A stretch of 64,000 nt of DNA from Hymenobacter edaphi (GCF_003258365.1 NZ_QHKM01000001.1:1426001-1490000); one strand, 5' to 3'; counted from the stretch's first letter, positions 36,520 through 45,666 are shown. The notes: generated from the sequence alone by a model not told the origin. Made by a program: numbers and translations.

Positions 36520-37551
36520 ATGGACCTTAGCCTGCGCCCGGTAGACGGTACTAATCTGGCCGAAGTGGTGGCCGATACCGTCGTCATCAACTCGGCCACC
36601 GACGGCGCGGACCTGGTCGGCAACCTGTACTTCCAAGGCTTCGACGGCGTCATTTTGCTTGAACGACACCTCGTCCCGGCCTTTTTCGAGCTGAAAACCG
36701 GGCTGGCGGGTGAGGTGCTGCAGAAGTTTTCGACCTACCGGCTGCGGCTGGCCATTGTCGGCGACTTTAGCGCCGGTTCGGGCCGCAGCCTGCAGGAGTT
36801 TATCCGGGAAAGCAACGAGCGGGGGCAAGTCAGTTTTGTCGACTCACGGGCGGCGGCCCTGGCGCGGCTGGCTCCGCTAATATTCGGCAACGGCCAAGCC
36901 GCAACCCCCACCCCGATGGACCACCACGCCCTGAGCATTGCCGCCTTCGACCAGCTGGCCCAAGCCTACCAGGACAAGTTTATGGACCTGGACCTGTACG
37001 ACGACAGCTACGACCGGCTCGGGCAGCTGCTGCCGCCCGCGGCGCGGGTACTGGAGCTGGGCTGCGGCCCCGGCAACATCACCCGCGCCCTGCTGCGCCG
37101 CCGCCCCGACCTACGCCTCCTGGCCACCGACCCGGCCCCAAACATGCTCCGGCTGGCCCGGCAGAATAACCCCACGGCCGAGTGCCGCGTGCTTGACGCA
37201 CGCGCCCTCGACCAGCTGGCGCCCCGGCAGTTCGAGGCCGTGGTGGCCGGCTTCTGCCTGCCCTACCTCGCGCCGGCCGATACCGCCCAGCTGCTGCGCG
37301 CCGCTCACCGCCTGCTGACGCCCGGCGGCGTGGTTTACCTTAGCTTCATCGACGACGACGCGGCCCGCTCGGGCTTTGAGGCGTCGAGCAACGGGCAGGC
37401 CACGGCCTACGTGTATTATCACCCGGCCCCCGAGGTGCGGGCCGATCTGGCCGCGGCGGGCTTTGCACTGGTAGAGGAATTCCGCAAGCTCTACCCGCGG
37501 GCCGACAGGCCGGCGGATACGCACTGCATCCTTCTCGGGCGCCGGGCGTAA
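36520..37551 (+). CDS. DUF4180 domain fused to a class I SAM methyltransferase
   Basis: A 343-residue cytosolic protein in two parts. Residues 1-125 match DUF4180: DLVGNLYFQGFDGVILLERHLVPAFFELKTGLAGEVLQKFSTYRLRLAIVGDF and QVSFVDSRAAAL. From M133 (MDHHALSIAAFDQLAQAY) a methyltransferase follows, with SAM motif I VLELGCGPGNITRAL and motif II acidic LLATDPAPNML. The two normally occur as separate proteins. No stop or frameshift lies between them, so this is a true fusion in this sequence, although an internal start at 36916 could also make the methyltransferase alone. DUF4180 has no known function and the substrate is unknown. Confidence 0.85.
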   Translation: MDLSLRPVDGTNLAEVVADTVVINSATDGADLVGNLYFQGFDGVILLERHLVPAFFELKTGLAGEVLQKFSTYRLRLAIVGDFSAGSGRSLQEFIRESNERGQVSFVDSRAAALARLAPLIFGNGQAATPTPMDHHALSIAAFDQLAQAYQDKFMDLDLYDDSYDRLGQLLPPAARVLELGCGPGNITRALLRRRPDLRLLATDPAPNMLRLARQNNPTAECRVLDARALDQLAPRQFEAVVAGFCLPYLAPADTAQLLRAAHRLLTPGGVVYLSFIDDDAARSGFEASSNGQATAYVYYHPAPEVRADLAAAGFALVEEFRKLYPRADRPADTHCILLGRRA

Positions 37552-37569
37552 CCTCTGTTTTTTTCACCC

Positions 37570-37998
37570 GTGCCCGCTCCCATTTCAGCTGCCTCACCGC
37601 GCCGACTACCCGGCCTCGGCCTGCTGGTCCTGGCTGGCTTATTCGGCACGGCTGGTGTGCTGCACTTCCTGCGGCCCCAGCCTTTTGTGCGCATCGTGCC
37701 GCCGCAGCTGCCCGCGCCCGAGGCGCTGGTGTATCTGAGCGGGGCGGCTGAAATCGGGCTGGCCTTGCTCTTGCTGCCGCGCCGTACGCGCCGGCCGGCG
37801 GCCTGGGGGCTGGTGGCACTGCTGGTGGCCGTCTTTCCGGCCAACGTATACATGGCCCTGCTGCCCGGCGGCGGTATTGGGGCGCCGCAGTGGCTGCTGT
37901 GGGCGCGGCTGCCGCTGCAAGGCGTACTCATTGCCTGGGCGGGGCGCTACACGCGGCGGCCAGCGCCAGCAGCCAATGCCGGTTCCGCGTTGCGCTGA
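37570..37998 (+). CDS. DoxX-like small membrane protein
   Basis: A 142-residue protein with four predicted membrane helices: LPGLGLLVLAGLFGTAGVLHFL, ALVYLSGAAEIGLALLLL, WGLVALLVAVFPANVYMALL and WLLWARLPLQGVLIAWAG. The motifs HFLRPQPFVRIVPPQLP and SGAAEI are typical of the DoxX-like family of Bacteroidota. The family includes quinone-linked proteins, but most members are uncharacterised. Start GTG 37570 lies 18 bp after the previous gene. It is the last of the plus-strand run and is convergent with the RNA methyltransferase gene. Confidence 0.82.
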   Translation: MPAPISAASPRRLPGLGLLVLAGLFGTAGVLHFLRPQPFVRIVPPQLPAPEALVYLSGAAEIGLALLLLPRRTRRPAAWGLVALLVAVFPANVYMALLPGGGIGAPQWLLWARLPLQGVLIAWAGRYTRRPAPAANAGSALR

Positions 37999-38116
37999 AA
38001 GCCAGCACAACCGGCAGGCAGCGGCTTATGGTTTCGGCCTGAACCGCATCAGCGGCGGCAAAGCCACCGGAACGTAAACGCGGCCCCTGCTTCAACGGGG
38101 CACGGCTATTTCCCGG

Positions 38117-39298
38117 CTATTCCTCCTTCGGGCCTTTGCGCGTGCCGCGGTACAGCTCGTACTTCAGCAGGCGGCACTCGATGGGGCCGTTGTAGAGTGG
38201 GATGCGGCGCGAGGTGCGCAGCCCCACGCTCTTGGCCGCTTCCGCGTTGCCGGTGAAGATGTAGGCGTCGTAGCCCTGGAAGTTGGTTTTGAGCGTGTCG
38301 CCGATGGTTTTGTAGAGACCGGCCATTTCGGCTTCGGCCCCGATTCGCTCCCCGTAGGGCGGGTTCATCAGCACGATGCCGGGCTCCTCGGTCTTGGGCG
38401 GCTGGGCGTCGCGCACGTCGCGCACGGCCAGGCGGATGTAGTCTTCCAGGTCGGCGGCGGCCACGTTCTGGCGGGCCCGCTCCAGGGTTTCGGCCGAGAG
38501 GTCGGAGCCGGCCAGGTAGGCCTGGGGCTCTTCGAGGCGGGCCTGCTTGGCATCCATCAGCACCGAATCCCAGAGCGCCTGCTCGAAGTCGGGCCAGTGC
38601 TGGAAGGCGAAGTCGCCCTGGTGGTAGAGGCCGGGCGCAATGCGCTGGGCAATCATGGCCGCCTCGCACAGGATGGTGCCCGAGCCGCACATCGGGTCGA
38701 TGAGGGGCCGGCGGCCGTCCCAGCCGCTGAGCAGGATGAGGCCGGCGGCCAGCACTTCGTTCATCGGTGCCTCGTTGGTGAGCTGCCGGTAGCCGCGCCG
38801 GTGCAGGGATTCGCCCACCGCGTCGAGCGAGAGGATGGCTTCGTTCTCGAACAAATGTAGGTGCAGGCGCACGTCGGGCTTCACCGGGTCGACGCTGGGC
38901 CGCTGGCCGGTGCGCGCCCGGAACTGGTCGACGATGGCGTCCTTCGAGAGCTGGGCGATGTAGAGGGAGTGCTCCAGGTTGGAGCGGTTGGTCACGGCCG
39001 TAATGGCGAAGGTCTGGTCGGGGCGCAGGTACTGGCTCCAGTCGATGCGGCTAACTTCGCGGTAGAGGCTCCGCTCGTCGGGGGCGGCGAAGCTGGCGAA
39101 GGGCAGCATGATGCGCACGGCGGTGCGGCACCAGAGCACGGCTTCGTAAAGCAGCTGCTTGTTGCCCTTGAATTCCACCACGCGGGTGCCCACCTGCAGG
39201 TCGGTGGCGCCCAGCTGGCGCAGCTCTTCGGCCAGCAATTCTTCGAGGCCAAACTGAGTGGTGGCGGTCAGGTACAATTCGGCGGCGCGGGAAGCCAT
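38117..39298 (-). CDS. THUMP domain class I RNA methyltransferase (RlmL N-terminal type)
   Basis: A 393-residue protein of the RlmL/YpsC family, which methylates guanine N2 in 23S rRNA. Residues 1-160 comprise the ferredoxin-like and THUMP part (LYLTATTQFGLEELLAEELRQLG). The catalytic part has IDPMCGSGTILCEAA (SAM motif I region) and the base-flipping motif LMNPPYGER. It has the single-methyltransferase length found in Gram-positives and Bacteroidota, unlike the fused E. coli RlmL. ATG 39298 is chosen by homology of MASRAAELYLTAT. It is divergent from the sugar permease gene. Confidence 0.92.
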   Translation of the reverse strand: MASRAAELYLTATTQFGLEELLAEELRQLGATDLQVGTRVVEFKGNKQLLYEAVLWCRTAVRIMLPFASFAAPDERSLYREVSRIDWSQYLRPDQTFAITAVTNRSNLEHSLYIAQLSKDAIVDQFRARTGQRPSVDPVKPDVRLHLHLFENEAILSLDAVGESLHRRGYRQLTNEAPMNEVLAAGLILLSGWDGRRPLIDPMCGSGTILCEAAMIAQRIAPGLYHQGDFAFQHWPDFEQALWDSVLMDAKQARLEEPQAYLAGSDLSAETLERARQNVAAADLEDYIRLAVRDVRDAQPPKTEEPGIVLMNPPYGERIGAEAEMAGLYKTIGDTLKTNFQGYDAYIFTGNAEAAKSVGLRTSRRIPLYNGPIECRLLKYELYRGTRKGPKEE

Positions 39299-39413
39299 AC
39301 GCAAACGGGGAAAGGAAAACGGGGCTGCAAAGGTGCGCAAAAGCCCGCAGCAACCCGGCTTAGCGCGGCGGTTTCCTATATTTAAGGCCTTCTTCCCCGC
39401 TACCCCCGCCTCG

Positions 39414-40820
39414 ATGGCCGCTCCCACTACGTCCTCCACTCCCACCACCGTCGCCGCCGGCCCCGCCCGCAGCTACGCGCTGCCCATGGCGGCCATGACC
39501 TCGCTGTTCTTCCTGTTCGGGGCCGTCACCAACTTCAACGACGTGCTGATGCCCTACCTCAAGGACGTGTGTCAGCTCACCGACCTGCAGTCTTCGCTGG
39601 TGCAGTTTGCCTTTTTCGGGGCCTACTTCCTGATGTCGTTGCCGGCGGGCTACGTGCTGCGGCGCCTGGGCTACCAGCGCGGCATCGTGCTGGGGCTGCT
39701 GGTGATGGCGGCGGGCGCGCTGCTGTTCGTGCCGGCCGCTAACACGCGCACCTTCGCCGTGTTTCTGCTCGGCCTGGGCGTGCTCGGCGCGGGCGTGACC
39801 TTGCTGCAGGTGGCCGCTAACCCCTACGTTTCGGTGCTCGGGCCGGCCAGCCGCGCCGCCAGCCGCGTGAGCATCGTGGGCGTGGCCAACAACCTCGGCG
39901 GCACCCTCTCGCCGCTGCTCGGCGGCATGCTGCTGTTCGGCGGCTCGGCCGTGCTCAAGGCCCGCCTGGCGGCCCTGCCCGCCGCCGAACGGCTGGCCGA
40001 AGAAGCCACCTTGGTGAAAGCGCCTTACCTGGGTCTGGCCGCGTTTCTGGCCGTGCTGGCCGGGGTGTTCTTCCTGCTGAAGCTGCCCGAAATCGAAGGC
40101 ATGCAGGCCGACAACGAAGCCGACACCCCGGACCTGACGGCCGTCAGTGGCCGCAAATCGGCGCTGGACTTCCCCCACCTGCGCCTGGGCGTGGTGGCCA
40201 TTTTCCTCTACGTGGGCGTCGAAGTGGGCCTGGGCTCCTTCCTGATCCGCTACGGCGAGGCCCAGGGCATCACCCAGCTCAGCGACTTCACCCAGGCGCT
40301 GGTGCGCGGGCTAAATGTGGCTACCAACTTCCTGGCCGTGCTCTTCGGGCAGGCCCCGGCCGCCATCGACACCACTGCCGGCTTCACCAAGGCCGTGGGC
40401 GCGGTGCTGGTAGCCTCGTACTGGTTTGGCTCCTTGGTGGGCCGGGTGGTGGGCATTCCGCTGCTTACCCGCATCAACGACCGGAAAGCCCTGGCGGCCG
40501 TGTGCGCCGCCGGGGTGGTGTTCGTGCTGGCCTCCATTGCGGTGCGCGGCGAAGCCGCCCTGTGGCTGGTGGTGCTCTGCGGGCTGATGAACAGCATCAT
40601 GTGGCCGGTGATTTTCCCGCTGGCCATCAAGGGCCTCGGGCCGTTCACCAAGCAGGGGTCGTCGTACCTGATCATGGCCATCGTGGGCGGGGCCATCGTG
40701 CCGCTGCTGATGGGCTGGGCGGCCACCTACGCCGGCGGCCTGCGTGTGGCCTTCCTGCTGCCCGCCCTTTGCTACGCCTACCTGCTCTACTACGCCGTGA
40801 GCGGCTACCGCGTGCGGTAA
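39414..40820 (+). CDS. MFS sugar permease, FucP/GluP type
   Basis: A 468-residue transporter with twelve predicted membrane helices. The FucP-family features are present: MTSLFFLFGAVTNFNDVLMPYLKDVCQL near the start, FAFFGAYFLMSLPAGYVLRRLGYQRGI, LLQVAANPYVSVLG and a late MWPVIFPLAIKGLG. Such proteins import fucose, glucose or galactose with protons. A long central loop (about 220-260) is typical. ATG 39414 is preferred over an earlier frame start that would overlap the methyltransferase promoter. No sugar-catabolism genes are adjacent, so the substrate is open. Confidence 0.9.
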   Translation: MAAPTTSSTPTTVAAGPARSYALPMAAMTSLFFLFGAVTNFNDVLMPYLKDVCQLTDLQSSLVQFAFFGAYFLMSLPAGYVLRRLGYQRGIVLGLLVMAAGALLFVPAANTRTFAVFLLGLGVLGAGVTLLQVAANPYVSVLGPASRAASRVSIVGVANNLGGTLSPLLGGMLLFGGSAVLKARLAALPAAERLAEEATLVKAPYLGLAAFLAVLAGVFFLLKLPEIEGMQADNEADTPDLTAVSGRKSALDFPHLRLGVVAIFLYVGVEVGLGSFLIRYGEAQGITQLSDFTQALVRGLNVATNFLAVLFGQAPAAIDTTAGFTKAVGAVLVASYWFGSLVGRVVGIPLLTRINDRKALAAVCAAGVVFVLASIAVRGEAALWLVVLCGLMNSIMWPVIFPLAIKGLGPFTKQGSSYLIMAIVGGAIVPLLMGWAATYAGGLRVAFLLPALCYAYLLYYAVSGYRVR

Positions 40821-40844
40821 GCCCTGCATTGCCCGGATTAATGC

Positions 40845-40886
40845 GCCGCGCCCGCTGCCTCTTCGGTAGCGGGCGCGGCTGTTTTC
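40845..40886 (+). terminator. Intrinsic terminator after the sugar permease gene
   Basis: The arms GCCGCGCCCGCT and AGCGGGCGCGGC form a perfect 12-bp stem with an 11-nt loop region. TGTTTTC follows on the plus strand. It sits 24 bp after the permease stop. Confidence 0.85.
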
Positions 40887-40908
40887 GCCGCTGGCGCGCC
40901 GGCCCCGC

Positions 40909-40916
40909 TATCTTTG
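40909..40916 (+). promoter_or_regulatory. -7 promoter element TATCTTTG of murB
   Basis: An exact TAnnTTTG match ending 4 nt before the ATG at 40921, so the murB transcript would be leaderless or nearly so. Confidence 0.6.
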
Positions 40917-40920
40917 CCCC

Positions 40921-41961
40921 ATGTCTAGCGCTTCTCCCGCCCTGCAGCACGACGTGTCGCTGCGCGCCTACAATACCTTCGGCATCGACGCCAAAGCCCG
41001 CCTGTTTGCCCCCTTCCGCTCGGCCGAGGAGCTGCGCGCTCTGCTGCAGCTGCCCGAGGTGCAGCAGGCCCCGAAGCTGGTGCTCGGCGGCGGCTCCAAC
41101 CTGCTCTTCACCCAGGACTTCGACGGCGTAGTGCTCAAAAACGAAATCCGCGGGCTGGAAACCCTCGACGAGCAGGCCGACGGCACCATGCTGGTGCGGG
41201 CCGGGGCGGGGGAATCGTGGCACGGGCTGGTGGAATACACGCTGGCGCAGGGCCTGTCGGGCATCGAAAACCTGTCCCTGATTCCGGGCACGGTGGGCGC
41301 GGCCCCGCTGCAGAACATCGGGGCCTACGGCGTGGAGCTAAAAGACGCCTTTGAGTACCTCGAAGCGGTAGAAATCAGCTCGGGCCAGCTGCGGCGCTTC
41401 TCGCGCGAGGAATGCGGCTTCGGCTACCGCGAATCGGTGTTTAAGGGCCCGTTGCGGGGCCAGTACATCGTGACGGGCGTGGTGCTGCGCCTGCACCGCC
41501 GCCCCCAGGCCAACACCTCGTACGGCGCCATCCGGACCACCCTGGAGGAAATGGGCGTGACCGAGGAGCCCACCCCGCAGCAGGTCAGCCAGGCCGTCAT
41601 CAGCATCCGCCGCAGCAAGCTGCCCGACCCGGCCCAGATCGGCAACGCCGGCTCGTTTTTCAAGAACCCGGAAGTGTCGCAGGCCAAGTTCGACGCGCTG
41701 AAGGCCCAGTTTCCCGAGCTGCCCGGCTACCCGGTGCCCGGCGGCGTGAAGGTGCCCGCGGGCTGGCTGATCGAGCAGTGCGGCTGGAAGGGCCACCGCG
41801 CCGGCGAGGGCCGCTACGGCGTGCACGACCGGCAGGCGCTGGTGCTGGTCAACCACGGCGGGGCCACCGGCCACGAGGTGCGGGCCCTGGCCGAGGAAAT
41901 CATTGCCTCGGTGCGCGAAAGATTCGGCATCGAGCTGCACCCGGAGGTCAACATTATGTAG
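40921..41961 (+). CDS. murB: UDP-N-acetylmuramate dehydrogenase MurB
   Basis: A 346-residue FAD enzyme reducing UDP-GlcNAc-enolpyruvate to UDP-MurNAc in peptidoglycan synthesis. FAD-binding VLGGGSNLLF (about 58-68), the IPGTVGAAPLQNIGAYG loop, the catalytic Ser in NAGSFFKNP and a late Glu in LHPEVNIM are visible. The long form with YRESVFKG insert corresponds to type I MurB. The start is fixed by a consensus -7 box directly upstream. It is a single gene flanked by terminators. Confidence 0.96.
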   Translation: MSSASPALQHDVSLRAYNTFGIDAKARLFAPFRSAEELRALLQLPEVQQAPKLVLGGGSNLLFTQDFDGVVLKNEIRGLETLDEQADGTMLVRAGAGESWHGLVEYTLAQGLSGIENLSLIPGTVGAAPLQNIGAYGVELKDAFEYLEAVEISSGQLRRFSREECGFGYRESVFKGPLRGQYIVTGVVLRLHRRPQANTSYGAIRTTLEEMGVTEEPTPQQVSQAVISIRRSKLPDPAQIGNAGSFFKNPEVSQAKFDALKAQFPELPGYPVPGGVKVPAGWLIEQCGWKGHRAGEGRYGVHDRQALVLVNHGGATGHEVRALAEEIIASVRERFGIELHPEVNIM

Positions 41962-42088
41962 CCCAAACAGGACTTAAATAGTAGAATTCTGGAATAGCTC
42001 CCCCTCTCATTGCAATAGTGTCAGGAACTAAGCCCAAATTTGTGTAGACCTTGCCGCCCTTATACCTATTGCTGCTCCTTTGCTTCCA

Positions 42089-43132
42089 ATGAAAAAATTG
42101 ACCTTTCTGGCGCTGCTGCTCAGCAGCGCCCTGATGACGGCCCGGGCCCAGCAGACCCGGACCACCAAGCGTACCACCACGACGACTACGACCACCAAGG
42201 CGCCCGCCACCCCCGCCGCGCCGGCGGCCCCGGCGGCTCCCGCCGGCCCGCCCACGCTGGCCTCGGTGCGCACGGCCGAGCCGGGCGCCACCGTCACGGT
42301 GCGGGGCGTGGTGGTGAACGGCCCGGAGCTGGGCAACATCCGCTACATCCAGGACAAGGAAGCCGGCCTGGGTTTGTTTTCCAACACGCTTGACGCGCTC
42401 AAGAACCTGATGCCCGGCGACAGCGTGGAGGCCACCGGCACCCTGAAAAACTACAACAGCCTGCTGGAAATGGATCCGGTGCAGTCGGTGAAGAAGCTGG
42501 CCTCGGGGCGCCGGTTCGCGGCCGTGACGGTGCCCGCCGCCGAGCTGACCAAGGTGCTGAGCGAAGCCTACGAAGGCCGCCTGGTGAAAATCACCGAAGT
42601 GGAGCGCCTGAGCACCACCGGCGGCCAGCCGGCCCCGGCCCTGGTCGGCAACGTGAACTACCTCATCAACGGGCAGGCCGGCGCCATCGTGCGCATCTCG
42701 GCGCCCTCTACCGGCCCCAACGGCCTGGTGGGCTTCACCCCGCCCGAGGGCAAGTTCGACCTGGTGGGCGTGGTGGGCCAGCACTCCCCCGCCGGCACCC
42801 CCACGGGCTACCAGCTGCTGCCCCGCCTGAGCACCGATTTCGTGGTGGCCGGCGGCCTGCCCGTCATCAAGGGCGAGCCGGTGCCCGTGGCCGTGACCAA
42901 GAACAGCATCACGGTGGATTTCAGCACGATAAACCCCGGCACCACCAAGATTGAGTACGGCGCCACCCCCGCCCTGGGCGGCATGGTGGAAGACAAAACG
43001 CCCGTCACCCAGCACCAGATGACGCTGACCGACCTGCAGGCCGGCACCACTTACTACATCCGCGTGTCGTCGGGCAACAGCCAGGGCATCAGCACCCAGC
43101 CGGCTGTGCCGATGATTACCCGCAAGAAGTAA
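42089..43132 (+). CDS. Secreted OB-fold/fibronectin-like protein
   Basis: A 347-residue exported protein. The signal peptide is KKLTFLALLLSSALMTARAQ, followed by a Thr/Ala/Pro-rich linker to about 55. A nucleic-acid-binding-type OB-like domain (VRTAEPGATVTVRGVVVNG... IRYIQDKEAGLGLFSN... GDSVEATGTLKNYNSLLEM) comes next, of the kind found in Bacteroidota surface proteins. The C-terminal part (VTKNSITVDFSTINPGTTKIEYG... YYIRVSSGN) is fibronectin type III-like. There is no obvious sorting domain. ATG 42089 is preferred to TTG 42080. A terminator follows. Its role is unknown. Confidence 0.8.
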   Translation: MKKLTFLALLLSSALMTARAQQTRTTKRTTTTTTTTKAPATPAAPAAPAAPAGPPTLASVRTAEPGATVTVRGVVVNGPELGNIRYIQDKEAGLGLFSNTLDALKNLMPGDSVEATGTLKNYNSLLEMDPVQSVKKLASGRRFAAVTVPAAELTKVLSEAYEGRLVKITEVERLSTTGGQPAPALVGNVNYLINGQAGAIVRISAPSTGPNGLVGFTPPEGKFDLVGVVGQHSPAGTPTGYQLLPRLSTDFVVAGGLPVIKGEPVPVAVTKNSITVDFSTINPGTTKIEYGATPALGGMVEDKTPVTQHQMTLTDLQAGTTYYIRVSSGNSQGISTQPAVPMITRKK

Positions 43133-43158
43133 GGCGGCACCCTGCCGCAAACGCACAA

Positions 43159-43191
43159 CGGGGCGGCTCTTCCTGGTGAAGAGCCGCCCCG
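43159..43191. terminator. Intrinsic terminator hairpin
   Basis: The arms CGGGGCGGCTCTTC and its complement form a perfect 14-bp stem with loop CTGGT, followed by TTGTTT on the plus strand. It closes the secreted protein gene. Confidence 0.85.
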
Positions 43192-43200
43192 CTTGTTTAG

Positions 43201-43245
43201 GCTAGTTGCGTAGCGCGCACTTTCCGTTCGCGCTACGCAACTAGC
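43201..43245. repeat. 17-bp inverted repeat at the 3' end of mutS2
   Basis: GCTAGTTGCGTAGCGCG (43201-43217) and its exact complement (43229-43245) flank an 11-nt centre. It abuts the mutS2 stop, so it may terminate that transcript. The GCGTAGCGCG core looks like a dispersed intergenic repeat, although no second copy is in this window. Confidence 0.7.
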
Positions 43246-43248
43246 TAT

Positions 43249-45666
43249 TTACTTGAGCACGGCCACCGTCACGCCGTCGCCGCCGCGGTCGGCGTGCTCG
43301 TCGGCCACGCTGGCCACGGCGCGCTGGGAGTGGAGGTAGTCGCGCACCACCTGGCGCAGCACGCCGTTGCCGCGGCCGTGGATGAACTTCAGCTCCGGCA
43401 CGCCCAGCATGATGGCGTCGTCGACGTAGTTCATCACGCGCTGCAGGGCGTCTTCGGCCCGCTCGCCGCGCAGGTCGAGAGTGGTGCTGAAGCCGGCCAT
43501 GCGCCCGGTCACGTCCATGTTGCTGCCGCTGCGGGCTTCGGCGGCCGGGGCCTTGCGGGCGGCTTCCTTTTCCCGCTCCCGGATTTCCGAGCGCGTCACT
43601 TTTTCCAGCTGGGCTACCTTCACGATGGTTTTCAGCCCGCCAAACAGCACCTCGGCGGTATTGCCCTTCAGGCCCACCAGCTCGCCGTAGCCTTCCTGCC
43701 CGATCAGCGCCACCTTGTCGCCGGGCTTCAGGGCTTTGGGGTCGGCCACCTCGCGGGTGCCGCGGGGCTTGGGCAGTTCCGTTTTCAGCTCCTGCTGCAC
43801 GAAGGCGTCGAGCTTCTGGCGGGCGGCTTTGGTTTGCTCCTTCTCGGCCCCGGCCGTGCGGATTTCCTGGATGGTGGCCTCGATCTGGGCGTTGGTGTCC
43901 TTGAGCAGCAGCTTGGCTTTCTGCTTGGCCTCGCGGATAACGTCCTGCCGGGTTTCCTCGACGTGGTTTTTCAGGTCCTGGTATTCCTGGGCCAGCTTTT
44001 TCATGCGCCGCTCGTTTTTCTCGGCTTCGGCGCTGCGCTTTTCCAGCTGGGCCTTTTCGGCTTCCAGCTCTTCCAGCAGCCGGTCGTAGCGCACTTTTTC
44101 CTTGCCCACGAGCTGCGAAGCCCGCTCCACAATGGTCTTGGGCAGGCCGATTTTGCGGGCAATTTCCAGGGCGAAGGACGAGCCCGGCTTGCCCGTTTCC
44201 AGCCGGTAGAGCGGCTGCAGGTGCTTCGGGTCGTAGCGCATGGCCCCGTTGACGAGGCCGGGCGTGCGCTCGGCCAGGTTTTTCAGGTTGGTGTAGTGCG
44301 TGGTGATGACGCCGAAGGCCCGCACCCGGTTCAGCTCCGACAGCACGGCCTCGGCAATGGCCCCGCCGAGCACCGGCTCGGTGCCAGTGCCGAATTCGTC
44401 GATGAGCACCAGGCTGCGCTTATTCGCCAGCAGCAGAAACTGCTTCATGTGCGTCAGGTGCGAGGAGTACGTGCTCAGGTCGTTTTCCAGGCTCTGCTCG
44501 TCGCCGATGTCGAGGAAGATGTCGTCGAACACGCCGGCTTCGGAGCCCTCGCGCACGGGGATGAGCAGGCCGCACTGCAGCATGTACTGCACCAGTCCCA
44601 CCGTCTTCATGGCCACCGACTTACCGCCGGCGTTCGGCCCGGAAATGACCAGGATGCGCTGCTCCGGCGTCAATTCCAGATCCAGCGGCACCACTTCGCG
44701 GCCCTGCTCCGTGAAGTTGAGGTAAAGCAAGGGGTGACGGGCCTGCTCCCAGCGGATGAGCGGGCGCGGGTGCAGGCGCGGCAGCACGGCTTCGAGCTGC
44801 TGGGCCAGGCGGGCCTTGGCGCGGACGAAGTCCAGCAGGCCCAGGAACTGGTAGGCGCGGCGCAAGTCCGGAATGTGGGGGCGCAGCTGGTCGGTCAGGC
44901 TGATCAGGATGCGCACCAGCTCGCGGTGCCAGGCGTTTTCCAGGTCCTTGATGTCGTTGTTCAGCTCGAACACCGCTTCCGGCTCGATGTACACCGTCTG
45001 GCCCGTGGCTGATTCGTCGTGGATCAGGCCCTTGATGCGGCGCTTGTGCTCGGCCACGATGGGCAGCACCAGGCGGCCGCCGCGGATGGTGGGCTCGGCG
45101 CCCTCGGGCGTCCAGCCCTCGGAGCGCGCCTTGCGCAGCACGTCGGCAATGGAGCGGCGCAGGATGCCCTGGCGGTTGATCAGCTCCTGGCGCAGCTGCC
45201 GCAGCAGGGGCGTGGCGTCGTCGCGCACGTGGCCCTCGTCGTCCACCACCTTGTCCAGGGCCAGGAGCAGGTTGCGGTCGGCCTGCACGCCGATGCCGAG
45301 CAGGCGCAGCGTGGGGTACAGCCCCTCGGGCGACTGGGTGAAGAAGGTCAGTGCCTCGCGGATGGTGCGCAACGACATCTTGATCTGGAAAAACGCCGCC
45401 ACTTCCAGGAAGGCGCCGGGCAGCTGCGCCCGCAGCAGGTGCGGGTGCACGTCGTGGTAGTACTGGCTGGGAAAGTCGGCGCCGGCGTTGAGCAGCTGGC
45501 GGAACTCGTCGGTCTGGAGCAGCAGCTTTTTCAGCTCGTCGGCGCGGGGCTGAAACTGCATCTTCTGCACGTAGTGGCGGCCCAGCTGGCTCAGGCACAG
45601 CTCACTCAGCCGCTCACGCACCTGCTGGAAGCCGATTTTCTGCTCGAAGGTTTGCGGGTAAATCAA
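43249..45666 (-). CDS. mutS2: Endonuclease MutS2
   Basis: An 805-residue MutS2 protein. The core and clamp regions run to about 320; the ATPase has Walker A ISGPNAGGKSVAMKT, Walker B LVLIDEFGTGTEP and the TTHYTNLKNLA His. A coiled coil (KAQLEKRSAEAEKNERRMKKL) follows, then a KOW-like segment and the C-terminal Smr nuclease domain (TTLDLRGERAEDALQRV, FIHGRGNGVLRQVV). MutS2 suppresses recombination and rescues collided ribosomes. Only a TTG (45666) starts the conserved IYPQTFEQKIGF N-terminus. A TACCCTTTTG promoter-like box overlaps that TTG, so the true start deserves attention. Confidence 0.95.
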   Translation of the reverse strand: MIYPQTFEQKIGFQQVRERLSELCLSQLGRHYVQKMQFQPRADELKKLLLQTDEFRQLLNAGADFPSQYYHDVHPHLLRAQLPGAFLEVAAFFQIKMSLRTIREALTFFTQSPEGLYPTLRLLGIGVQADRNLLLALDKVVDDEGHVRDDATPLLRQLRQELINRQGILRRSIADVLRKARSEGWTPEGAEPTIRGGRLVLPIVAEHKRRIKGLIHDESATGQTVYIEPEAVFELNNDIKDLENAWHRELVRILISLTDQLRPHIPDLRRAYQFLGLLDFVRAKARLAQQLEAVLPRLHPRPLIRWEQARHPLLYLNFTEQGREVVPLDLELTPEQRILVISGPNAGGKSVAMKTVGLVQYMLQCGLLIPVREGSEAGVFDDIFLDIGDEQSLENDLSTYSSHLTHMKQFLLLANKRSLVLIDEFGTGTEPVLGGAIAEAVLSELNRVRAFGVITTHYTNLKNLAERTPGLVNGAMRYDPKHLQPLYRLETGKPGSSFALEIARKIGLPKTIVERASQLVGKEKVRYDRLLEELEAEKAQLEKRSAEAEKNERRMKKLAQEYQDLKNHVEETRQDVIREAKQKAKLLLKDTNAQIEATIQEIRTAGAEKEQTKAARQKLDAFVQQELKTELPKPRGTREVADPKALKPGDKVALIGQEGYGELVGLKGNTAEVLFGGLKTIVKVAQLEKVTRSEIREREKEAARKAPAAEARSGSNMDVTGRMAGFSTTLDLRGERAEDALQRVMNYVDDAIMLGVPELKFIHGRGNGVLRQVVRDYLHSQRAVASVADEHADRGGDGVTVAVLK

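Noticed and set aside
43294-45012. A 572-codon plus-strand frame opposite mutS2
   Set aside because: Shadow of the mutS2 coding strand with biased composition.
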